A stretch of DNA of 64,000 nt. Source: Whalleya microplaca. Its lineage: Eukaryota; Ascomycota; Sordariomycetes; Xylariales; Xylariaceae. Under the pieces are notes generated by a model that saw only the letters and a list, made by a program, of their open reading frames with translations, was not told where the DNA came from and ran no database searches. Below, piece by piece: positions 23,415-32,675 of this stretch. The DNA lies in contig MU385745.1 of NCBI GenBank assembly GCA_022497155.1, positions 310,001 to 374,000 of the forward strand, in the 5' to 3' direction. Within the stretch, counting starts at the first letter, position 1, and each line of letters opens with the position of its first letter. A program made the position numbers and the translations under genes.

Positions 23415-23900
23415 TCAAACAGCCTCGCCCATAGCCGTAGGAAGATTCTCTCCCCTCTTGGCCGACTCTGATCTCCTAGACGAGCTCAGAGATGTTGTAC
23501 TCGCCCCTGGAGCCTGCGGTACTGAGATTCGAGTAGTCTCTAGGCATGGTATTCTGAAAACGCTTAGAAATCTTGTCATTTTGGGGAGCGATATGGGATT
23601 TTTTTGAGTCACGCAATCGCGCAATCGCCAGATATAGCAGCTCAAGTAGGGGGTTACTCCGGTACATTCACTCAAAACCACGACATCCTCGAAGCTGCGC
23701 GATACGTCCCCGCCATGGTTGGCGATGGGATGGCGAGGTTCGGACCATCGAGCCTTGAGCTAGGCCATGCCGGCTGCACTCTCGTTCAAAGTCACACGCG
23801 CGACGCCGTTGATGGTGGGAATGGGCGAGCCGGCCACAGTGACGGGGGTGGCGCCCATCGTGAACTGGGTGACAGTGAGGGAGGGTTGCGCCGTTCCAAG
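23415..23900 (-). pseudogene. Eroded gene for a secreted/cell-wall-type protein (fragment)
   Basis: Two pieces in the same minus-strand frame resemble the C-terminal part of a fungal secreted or GPI-type Ser/Thr-rich protein. The first (23,900-23,760) follows a good 3' splice site (CACGTCAG) and reads LTVTQFTMGATPVTVAGSPI and then INGVARVTLNESAAGMA before a TAG. The second, after a stretch of unlike sequence, ends at 23,415 with a Ser/Arg-rich tail (ASTTSLSSSRRSES). No upstream exon or start codon could be found, and the internal stop splits the frame, so I call it a pseudogene. An intact gene with further short introns cannot be excluded. The repeat-like TVAGSPI / INGV pattern is typical of extracellular fungal proteins; no enzyme domain is visible. 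Confidence 0.35.
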
Positions 23901-25792
23901 CTGACGTGAGCGGTCGGCTATTCGTGAGTCAAGCTGTGCAACGTGAGAAATGATTCACACATGGTCAATTGCATATGTGTGTAAGACGGTAACCCGCTCC
24001 CATTTCTCCTCTCACGATGGATAAGGCAGCCTAAACGCCGTATAACATACATGGTTTGAGGTGGTGGGAAGGGCAAGGAATATTCCGCGGAAGGTCATAG
24101 AAACATATATGACCTTACCAAAGCCGATTTTGGTACGGGAGTGAGTGGTCTTGCATGAGGAGTGAGAATTGCAATGTGGTGTGCATATGCACAATGCCCA
24201 ACGTGACCAGTTTAGTCATTACCAGCGAGATGGTTTGCTGAGCTTATTGTGCTGCGATGCGGCTCCGTGCTTACCAGGGCGATAAGGCAACTAATAACCG
24301 CGTTAGGCGTCTCGCGAGACTTTCCGATATATCGGTTATAAGATCCACACTATCATGGGTAGCTAGTGATGGACTAGGAAGTCGCTAGGCTAGTCTTCGT
24401 GAAGGATTGTTGAAGCCTTCGCCAAATAACAAATGTCGCAAACGAGGTGTCGTGAAGCTCGGCGAGCCTGTTTCTCCACGATGCCGGATTTCCGAGAACA
24501 TGGAGGTGATATCTAGATATGCATATGTAGTAGAACCTAAAGGTCATACGGCTTTCGCTTGGGAATCACCCTATGATCGCTTAGGACTTTTTCATGTGGC
24601 ACAGATGTTTCCCCATAAGAGGTAGCGGCAAGGGATGAATCCATATGATGAACACACCGCTTTGGGAGCGATGTGACGACACCTACCTACTGATATGGTA
24701 AACGCTTCACATGTGTCTGTATTTTACGTCTACGATAATATGGGGATTGGGCACTTGTGCTAGCATAATCGACAGCATCGTGGTTGGACAGTAATGCTGG
24801 CGACGATGGCAAGATTTCTGTTTTGGGATTCAGATGGCTTCATTCCATGGCTCGCTGTCAATAATTTAGGCTTGGCGCTTGACGCTTGACGCTTGATGCT
24901 TAATGAATTAAGCTTTGAGTTTCTTATCTCCGATCCTCTTTACAGGGATCATCCCTATCGCGGCATTTATATTCTTCTTGGTGCATACTAGCTCCCACGT
25001 GAATACTCACACGTAGGTAAGAAATCGTTGTTCAACATATTCTCTCAAGGATAAATGCATAATTACATCCTATAGACTCCGATCCTACGGTAACACTGGA
25101 GATGGTCAAGAACACGGAGTCAACACCTACGATGTCCAATCGTACGTTACTAAGGACGAAGTAGGTAAGTGATTTGGAGGCTGATCTACAACCAAGTGGA
25201 GGCGTGAAGCTCTAGCCCATGCAGTTAGGCTTTCACAGTTGATCGAGCCATGATGGTTGAGGATGTTTGCAGAAGATAGGTATGTCGATGTCTCATGGCC
25301 GCATAAGAAGAATGCCCTATCATATACCTATGAAGTTCTTCGGGGCTGACTCCGGTAATTCACAGCTGAAACCAGGGCAACGCGAGTCTTATTAATAATG
25401 ATAACAAAGAGACAGCTGGGCTGACCAACCACCAGGCAGCCCGATAGTTCCGATGTGGTGCGGAACTCCGATTATTATTACTTTTTTCTGTCCTTTGTGT
25501 TAATCTTACGACATATGCAAATTACAGGATTCGGCTGGCATCAGTCATCGCCACTGGGGCCCCCAAAGGCCCTGGACGGCATATGACAAGTCTTACCAAA
25601 CCAAAAACGGTTGCTCCTATCCTAATTCGGGAGAAGATGGCATTCCGAACCTTCCGGGCGCTGGCCCAATGCGCAGACATATATAGGCGCCGGGATGCTG
25701 TGCTGTGCTCAGTTGAGCCCGCCCCGGTTGTCGGATCGATTCTGTCCACCCACCTTAGTCGTCGACTCAGCGTCATCAGCTAGAATATCAAA
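23901..25792. other. Intergenic region
   Basis: 1.9 kb with no supported gene. A CGCTTGA heptamer is repeated imperfectly at about 24,870-24,902. The 3' part is the promoter and leader of the SPT small subunit gene; a CT-rich and TATA-like ATATATAGGC stretch lies near 25,678-25,688. Confidence 0.5.
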
Positions 25793-26122
25793 ATGTTGTC
25801 GTCTTCTCCAATCGAAGCTTTAGGCCGCTGGGCGCGTCTCAAGAAGTACCGTATCGAGATCACTTACGGTGTTTACGTCTTCTCGCCGATGGAGAAAGTT
25901 CTCTTCTGGACGCTCTTCTCCTTTTTCTTCACCGTCATCTCATACGCGGCCGTCGTATACACCCAACGCAATGTTATGCTGCTCATCCAGTATGCAGCGG
26001 TCTATGTTGGCGGTGATGATGCCAGCATGCTGTCCAGTCTATTCGCGAGAGAAGGATTGTCGGTGTCAGGGATGGAATCAGCGGCTGAATTCGGTGGTGC
26101 AACAAAATCTCAAGTTCCCTGA
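25793..26122 (+). CDS. Serine palmitoyltransferase small subunit-like protein
   Basis: Small activating subunits of serine palmitoyltransferase sit in the ER membrane and stimulate the first step of sphingolipid synthesis (serine plus palmitoyl-CoA). This 109-aa single-exon product has the family's layout: a basic amphipathic segment (ALGRWARLKKYRIEITYGVY), the short SPMEKVLF turn, and a membrane helix (about residues 38-58, WTLFSFFFTVISYAAVVYT), then a soluble tail of about 35 residues. The RLKKY-x-x-EITYGVY motif followed by P-x-EK is what identifies it. The start ATG has an A at -3 (AAAATG). The tail is longer than in animal SPTSSA but fungal members often have one. Confidence 0.75.
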   Translation: MLSSSPIEALGRWARLKKYRIEITYGVYVFSPMEKVLFWTLFSFFFTVISYAAVVYTQRNVMLLIQYAAVYVGGDDASMLSSLFAREGLSVSGMESAAEFGGATKSQVP

Positions 26123-28054
26123 AGTGACTTGCTCACCTAGTTGAACAACTCACCTATATTTGAGAGCCCAAGTTAGCATTCACGTGGAAATATTCACGTG
26201 AAATCAAGGCTTTACGAATGGGTGCGGCATCGCCTCGCTTGATGCCGTTACCCAGCATACCACGGACTATCCCGTCACGCCCGCCACCAAGCACGGTACC
26301 ACCCCGCTTCAAGACGGAAGAAGGATTCTAGGAGGATGGAAGGATGGGGGATGTTACGGTCACAAACGACAAATCGCTGCCACGCTTGAGGTTCACCTTT
26401 TACTTCGCGAGCACAACATGTTGACGATCTGACGGAGGACAAGAACTTTTCTCACGAACTCTGGATATACCAATGCGAAGACTAGTCATGTAGGGACTGA
26501 TAGAAGCTACGCAGTGAAAGAAGGACAGGCTGACAGGGTCAAGAAGGGGAGTGTCACATAGCAGCATAGCATTAGGTATCACGAGCAATGAAACTACATT
26601 CAGCGTGGGGTACCCCTTTCGTGTAACAGGAAGCCTACGTCTTACATTGCTCCATTGTCAATCGTATTAGTGTTTACGATTCTTATTGAGGTATCATAGA
26701 GAAACAATTCACCTTCATCAGTGAGGGGAAATTATCATGGCTCTAGACTTGACGGAAGTCACGGAGGAATGACAATATCTCTATAATTGGGATGACACGC
26801 GCGAAGGATAAGGGATGACGGGCGCGGAGGATAAGGAACGACGGACGCGGAGCATAAGGGATGACGGACGCGGAAGATGAGGGATACCGCTTAAGAAGAA
26901 TTCAAGGTATTTAAGCCTAATTATCACTAGCTTGTAGGTTGTGATTGGGATATAGGGGACATTCAACATTCCTAATATTTTGAGCCAGAACATCTGGCAT
27001 TATAATTCGGAAAGCTTCGAACCCATCACCGTACCGGGGATGCAAATCCACATCGGACGGGGCCCAATATTCCTGTTTACACTCCCCGAAGGTAGTCCTT
27101 TATATGAAGCTCTTTTCCCGAGCTAGCTCCGATAAGTCTGCGAATCGTTTACGTACAACTATAAACACACCACGCGTACGGGGCTCTCACAAGCAATGGA
27201 AGCACTTGGTGTAAGTATACCTTGAATGAGCTCAGTATCAACAAGTATTCTCGTTACACTTTTGCAGTTCCCTACAATCCCGCTCGTTGGCCATTGTAAA
27301 TGCGGCAAAAATGCCTGGAGTTAGATGAAAACAACAACATGGGATAAAAGGCTACTCTAAGCCAGGTGAAGTATTTACGTAGTAGCCAAATATGGTTACT
27401 TCATGTAGCAATAGCACTAGTGGCAGACTAAACGGAGCCTCCATGTATGTACGAAGTATGTCTTCAACTTTGGCTCGAACGACGTGTATTGCCCCATATT
27501 TACACATTGTATGTAGTCCCTCTAACAAGCATTACTAGTAGTTCTTATGGGAGGTCATGCATATTAAATTATATTAAATAGGCTTTCCTTGATCCTTTTG
27601 AGTTGAGAAGTAGATAACCAAACTGTCTGAAGATGCTCTCTCTCTAGTTGACACATTAGTTTCAACGAACGGTAGTTGGACAGGTAGAGGATCTAGTTAT
27701 GATGAGAGGCATATGAGGCAAACGACCTTTAGACACTCACCGCATCATACTCGTCAGAAACATCAAGATTTATGAGCTTGTATAGCTATTGACCTGCACG
27801 AGGTGCTGTCATATTGCGAAGGATAAATCGTTGAGAATTCATTTACTAGACCGAATCCATCCTCCCCGGCAGCCTCGAGGCTGCACTGAAAACTATCTCG
27901 GAGATAGCTCTATACCAAGTGTAAAGAAAATAATGTTGGCTCACTAGTCTTCTAACCTGCACTTCTCTCCGTCCATGCCATCTTGTATGCCGTAGAAATC
28001 AGAACGCCCAAAACGGACTCCGCCCAACCCACAGCCCCTCAGCTTCCCAGCTAC
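26123..28054. other. Intergenic region with a minisatellite
   Basis: 1.9 kb between the SPT subunit (+) and the acyl-CoA synthetase (-), the 3' flanks of both. No gene is supported; the minisatellite at 26,789-26,888 is the only distinct element. Confidence 0.5.
26789..26888. repeat. 23-bp minisatellite
   Basis: Three full 23-bp units at 26,806-26,828, 26,829-26,851 and 26,852-26,874, with partial copies on each side. Each unit reads roughly GATAAGGGATGACGG followed by a GCGCGGA or ACGCGGA end; the copies differ by 1-4 bases. It lies in intergenic DNA. Confidence 0.85.
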
Positions 28055-29818
28055 CTATTTCTCACCAGCCACCAGCTCCCTCGCCATCTCCCTCAACTTA
28101 TACTTCTGGATCTTCCCACTAGCCGTCTTCGGGAAATCATCGACCCAGAACACGTGCCTCGGCACGAGGTGTCGAGACAGAAACTGCCGGACCCAATCCC
28201 TTACCCCCTCCTCCGTCAGCACCCCGCCCCCTGCGCCCCCGTGCGGCACCACGAACGCGCCGACCACCTCACCATACTTATCATCGGGCACGCCGACCAC
28301 GCTGGCCGAGACCACCAGCGGGTGGCGGAACAGGCAGTTCTCGATCTCGAGCGGGTGGATGTTCTCGCCGCCGCGGATCACCAGGTCCTTGATCCGCCCC
28401 GTGATCTCCACGTAGCCCGCGGAATCCATCCGCGCCTCGTCCCCGCTGTACATCCACGTCCTGCCCTCGGCATCCTCCACGCGGTCGGCGCGTGTTGCTG
28501 CGTCGTCCCCGAAGTACCCCTGCATCACCAGGTACCCCGCGGCCGCGAGCTCGCCGCGCTCCCCGAGCGGCAGCGTCGTCGCCCGGTCCGCCGGGTCGAC
28601 GATGCGCACGGCGGTATGCGGGAGCGGGCGGCCGACGCTCCGCGTGCGCAGCTCCGCCGGGTCGGCCGGCGCCGTCATGCAGCTGACGGGCGCGGTCTCC
28701 GTCATGCCGTAGCAAATCACGAGATCGCGCATGCCGAGGGCATCATACACGCGGCGCAGCAGCTCCGCGGGCACGGAGCTGCCAGCCGCGATGCCGGTGC
28801 GCAGGTGCGCGAACGCGTCCTCGGGGAAGACGCCCGGGTGGCGCGACAGCAGCTCGAGCTCCGCGACGAACATGGTGGCGACGCCGTAGAGGCCGGTGGC
28901 GCGGTGCTCGGCGACGGCGCTTAGGGAGGCGGCGGGGTCGAAGGCGGGCGAGGGCAGGATCAGGCACGCGCCGGTGGTCGCGGTCGCCATCAGCCCGAGC
29001 ACGTTGCCGAAGCAGTGGAAGAGCGGCGGCGGGCAGACGATGCGGTCGGCTGGGGTCAGGCCCATGCGCGACGCGATCAGGTGCCCGTTGTTGAGGATGT
29101 TGGTGTGCGTCAGCATCGCGGCCTTGGGCACCGACGTCGTCCCCGACGTGAATTGGATGTTGATGGTGTCGGCGGCCGAGAGCGGGGAGTCGGGGACCAC
29201 CGGGCGGTTGTTGGACGACGAGAGGAGCGTCGTGTAGGGGGTGAGCGCGTGGAGGTCTTGGAGAGGGAAATGGGCGTTGGGGTGGGATTGTGTGTTGTCT
29301 ACTATGACGACAGACTTTAACGTAGGAATCCCCGGCGACTCAACTTTGCTACTGGCCAGATCAGGGATGAGAGCTGACAGAAGCTCAAGATTGCTACGTC
29401 CGCGGCAAGGTTTGTGGGCCAGGTCCGTCACAGCACCGATGATGAGGACTTCCACTTCCAGGTGAGATAGTGCGGCAGTGAGTTGGTTGGTGGTGAACGT
29501 AGGGTTGAGCGGGACGAGTATCGCCCCTAACTTATAGAGGGCGTATATCAACGCCACATACTCGCAAACGTTACCTAAACTGATTGCAACACGGTCCCCT
29601 TTCTTCACTCCCAGAGATCGCAGCGAGTGCGCCAGCGTGTTTGACAGAGAGTCAAGGCCGTCGTAAGTTAAGGTAGTTGTAGGGGGTGTAGTGTTGATAG
29701 ACGAAGTCGGCGGCGGGGAGGCATCCATGATCGTTGGAGCTCGTGATACCACCGCCGGCTGATCACCCCTTTGTGAGACGATGGAAGCGAAGTGCTCCGG
29801 TATTGTGTGAGGAAGCAA
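28055..29818 (-). CDS. Fatty acyl-CoA synthetase, ACSF2-type AMP-binding enzyme
   Basis: The enzyme activates a carboxylic acid with ATP to an acyl-adenylate and then to the CoA thioester. All core adenylation motifs are present, numbered from the top of the frame: TSGTTSVPK (224-232, P-loop; Ser replaces the usual Gly after TT), YGMTETAP (370-377), YSGD (457-460), GRIKDLVIRGGENI (474-487), and PKTASGKIQK with the catalytic Lys near 569. The set, with the medium-chain GRIKDLVIRGGENI form, points to the ACSF2/long-medium-chain group rather than NRPS or 4-coumarate ligases, but the substrate cannot be read off. There is no PTS1 tail (ends VAGEK). The frame begins with TTG, not ATG; the first ATG is at 29,728, yet family-like sequence (TIPEHFASIVSQRGDQPAVV) lies upstream of it. 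An AG at 29,825-29,826 suggests a missed upstream exon. 583-587 aa is normal for the family. Confidence 0.88.
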   Translation of the reverse strand: MLPHTIPEHFASIVSQRGDQPAVVSRAPTIMDASPPPTSSINTTPPTTTLTYDGLDSLSNTLAHSLRSLGVKKGDRVAISLGNVCEYVALIYALYKLGAILVPLNPTFTTNQLTAALSHLEVEVLIIGAVTDLAHKPCRGRSNLELLSALIPDLASSKVESPGIPTLKSVVIVDNTQSHPNAHFPLQDLHALTPYTTLLSSSNNRPVVPDSPLSAADTINIQFTSGTTSVPKAAMLTHTNILNNGHLIASRMGLTPADRIVCPPPLFHCFGNVLGLMATATTGACLILPSPAFDPAASLSAVAEHRATGLYGVATMFVAELELLSRHPGVFPEDAFAHLRTGIAAGSSVPAELLRRVYDALGMRDLVICYGMTETAPVSCMTAPADPAELRTRSVGRPLPHTAVRIVDPADRATTLPLGERGELAAAGYLVMQGYFGDDAATRADRVEDAEGRTWMYSGDEARMDSAGYVEITGRIKDLVIRGGENIHPLEIENCLFRHPLVVSASVVGVPDDKYGEVVGAFVVPHGGAGGGVLTEEGVRDWVRQFLSRHLVPRHVFWVDDFPKTASGKIQKYKLREMARELVAGEK

Positions 29819-31499
29819 TGGCGGCTACCAAGTGTCAGCCCATAATAGTTACGCCATTTCTAAGTGTAAAAGAGAACAACTTCCTCCTCGTTCCGGGTAC
29901 ATCAATTAGGGATTTTGATGGCGAGCATAGCTTTTATACAGCTGAACGTCCATCTCCGTGATCAAATATAACTCCCACGGCATAAAACCTCCAGGGTCTA
30001 AGCCGGCTGGCCAAGATGGGTGCAAAGCTTACCTCGCGCGGTCCTTCGGCATAACTTAGACCAGAAGTTGCAACGCCTCGTTGCTGAAAGCCTCGGTTCC
30101 ATACCGAAGGTCTCTTGGCCCTCAATAGCTTTAGATTCCGAGCCTGTCTGCTTGACAAATCCCATCTTAAAGACTGACAGCTTGGGCTGTACCGACGTAA
30201 GGCACCTAGTGCTATAGCTTGCAACGGCCGTCCCATGACGTATAGGCTAGGCAGCTCGGAATAATTCTACTTGATGAATTAGTGAACTTCTTTATATCGT
30301 CTGATTAAACTCTGGGGATACCCACCTAGGTCTGTTTCACGCTTGGACGTGTTAGTAACACCCTACACAACATGCTGTCAGTACTCGTGTTTACAATTAA
30401 ATGGTAGGTATTCACACGGGTAGCACGGATATATGAGGTAGCGGTACCTCAAGTGGCTTTCGCGAGGTCTTCGTTCAGAGCTCGAAAGGGTAACGGCCGC
30501 CAATAGGCGGGGTTAGGTCCGGCTATCAATGCGGAGAGCTTGTGGGGAAAGATTGGGGTGTTTTGGAGTCAACTCCTGCCCTTACGCCATTAGGTACGGC
30601 CGCAACATTCAAACCTCACCGACTAGCACTATATATCTGCAAGATCATGTAGGAAGATGTTGAGAAGTGGTTTGTTAGTGTTGTAGTCTGGGTTGACATT
30701 GGTGAAAAACAGACTCGTCGGGGGGGGGGGGGGGGGCCCCGCCCCCCCCCCACACCCCCCCACATAAGACAGAGGGCGAGGAGAACAAGGGGCAGGGCCC
30801 AAGGGTGTGAGCCCANNNNNNNNNNTATTTTTTTTTTTTTTTTCTATTGTTTTTTTTTTTTTTTTTTTTTGGTTTCAATTTTGTTAAAACACCCTCCCTT
30901 GTCAACCCCCCCCCCCCCCCCCCCAAAAAAAACGCCAGCATCATGCACCATGGGTATATACACCGGTTCCAACGTCTCAGTTCAGTTCCCCATCGTTTAC
31001 AGCTTCTCTCTGCCCATAGCGAATGCCGTTCCGAATTCTGTTCTTGCTTTTTCCATGCATCCCAATCGTATATTCTTCGAGCTCATGCGCCCTGATAAAC
31101 AATGTTTGTACCATACGCCTGTCGCCAATCTCCAAATAATAATAGTGGAATAAGTCTTGGCATGGTGGCCAATCAAATAAGTTTTCGCAGACTTCCGTTC
31201 AAGAGTCAATGCTGTAACGAATATGACCCAAAGGGATCGAATAATGAGTCTGGCAATAGCGTGTTCGCCTACTATTTCTCGCAGCAACTAATTGGCGCTG
31301 CTGTAAGCAGACAGGCCATATACTTCGTAGAAGTAGAACAACAATGTTCTCAGTTGCTAACGAGCCCGAAATGTAGATAACCATCGGTCCTCTGTAGCCA
31401 GGGACGATGTTTCCGAGGTGAAACACCGTGTAGTTGACAGGATAATCAGACGGAATCCTTGAGAGCTTACTACAGCCTACCTGGTGCTACTAACAGCCT
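29819..31499. other. Intergenic region with low-complexity runs and an assembly gap
   Basis: 1.7 kb between two minus-strand genes: promoter of the acyl-CoA synthetase on the left side, 3' flank of the GT32 gene on the right. It contains the poly-G/poly-C, N-gap, poly-T and second poly-C tracts of 30,720-30,932. No gene is supported. Confidence 0.6.
30720..30932. other. Assembly gap (10 N) in homopolymer-rich sequence
   Basis: Ten Ns at 30,816-30,825 are flanked by a G17 run (about 30,721-30,737), C runs, two long T runs (about 30,828-30,870) and another C run near 30,907-30,924. Ten Ns are a placeholder, so the true gap size is unknown. The low-complexity flanks are probably real but of unreliable length. 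The ORF-like frames crossing it encode only Lys, Gly or Pro runs. Confidence 0.9.
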
Positions 31500-32675
31500 C
31501 TAGGTTTGCTCACCGATATGCCGCTCACTCTCAGGTTTCCAAGTGCCTAATGAGGTCAGAAAACCCATTCAGTTTATAGGGAAAGTAAAAAGCTTACCTT
31601 CGAAATCATGCTTGACGAATGCCATGGGATCGTCGTAGTCCTTCGCCCCCATCTGTTGGACGCCGGGCGAAAAACTTGTGATCGGAAGTACCACAACGTC
31701 GCCAACCTTCTTGGGAGACTCTATGCCCGTGAAATTCAGGTACGAGATGTTACCCCGGCTGTGCTTCACGTCGAAGTAGCGCTCGTCGTTGAAATAGTCG
31801 AATATAGTGTCCGTCCATACAGCAGGTCCAGTAAACTCTACCACACTCTTCTCTTTCGACACAAACAGACCTTCACGCTTCCTCTTTAGAGTTTCTCTAG
31901 TTATGCGGGAGACGATATCACGTAAGACCGGGTGACCTGGCTTCGATTGGATGGTCCACTGGCAGAACTGGATGCGTCGGCTATACCATTCCTCCCAGTC
32001 TGGCCGGTCTGGATCGGCTTCGATGCCAACAACCAGGCCAATGCTCTCCTTGGGCACGGATTCCGGAATCCAGTCCAACGCGCTCTTGAGGGCATACGTG
32101 TCGATGTCGGAGTAGATACCGCCACGCGCGAAAAGGATTAGGTAGCGGAAGAAGTCGGCCTTCAGGACAGGCTGGGGCATGGCATTGTATGCTTCCAGGA
32201 CCTCAGGAACAGAGGCATACAACAGTCTCAGCAAGCGCACAGCGACTTGATCCGTGATGACCTCGTGGACAAACCCAGGGTGTGATGTCGTCCAAGAGGC
32301 TTCTTGGTCGCGGAATGTGAACTCTTGGTTCGCTGGTGTCCATTTCCACGTCTGCCAGATATATGCGGGAAACTTGGTCTCGACGTCGTACGGGTACTGG
32401 TAGGCTAGCTTGTCGTACAAGGACATCTTGGACATATCCTGAAGCGCCTTCTGGGCAGGCACAGCCTGTTCTTTCGCGGGAATGTCGGCGCCCGGCGTGT
32501 AGGAGGTCGTGGAAGGATTGTGCGAGGCTCCGAGATGTTCATTGTCGGCGTTCGCAGGCTTGGGTGGCGGCTTGCGAAAGGGCTCGGGGTCGTCGGACGT
32601 ATGCGACCGGCGGAGGAGAATAAATGCTGTTATAAAGAATACTGCGAATATGAGGGCCCTCTTGAAGGACATCAT
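31500..32675 (-). CDS. Och1-type alpha-1,6-mannosyltransferase, GT32
   Basis: Och1-type GT32 enzymes are Golgi type II membrane proteins that add a mannose to N-glycan cores and so start outer-chain growth. Exon 1 (31,598-32,675) encodes a short cytosolic end (MMSFKR), a membrane anchor (about residues 7-21), a Pro-rich stem, and the catalytic domain: FPAYIWQTWKWTP, KADFFRYLILFARGGIYSDIDT with the metal-binding D190-I-D192, RRIQFCQWTIQSKPGHPVL and FTGPAVWTDTIFDYF. The long frame ends falsely just past a GTAAGC donor. A 51-nt intron (31,547-31,597, CTGAC branch, ATTAG) leads to a last exon (31,500-31,546) that restores the family ending FEGTWKPE. The product is 374 aa. Fungi have several paralogues (Och1, Hoc1 and others); I do not pick one. 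Confidence 0.88.

Noticed and set aside
24860..24905. CRISPR-like repeats
   Set aside because: The CGCTTGA copies are adjacent with no spacers, and this is a fungal genome; just a short tandem repeat.
27983..28924. 313-codon + strand open frame
   Set aside because: It lies antisense to the acyl-CoA synthetase; its His/Arg/Ala-rich content is what a GC-rich gene yields on the opposite strand.
30675..31153. Open frames across the N gap
   Set aside because: They encode only homopolymer Lys, Gly, Pro or Phe runs and cross an assembly gap.
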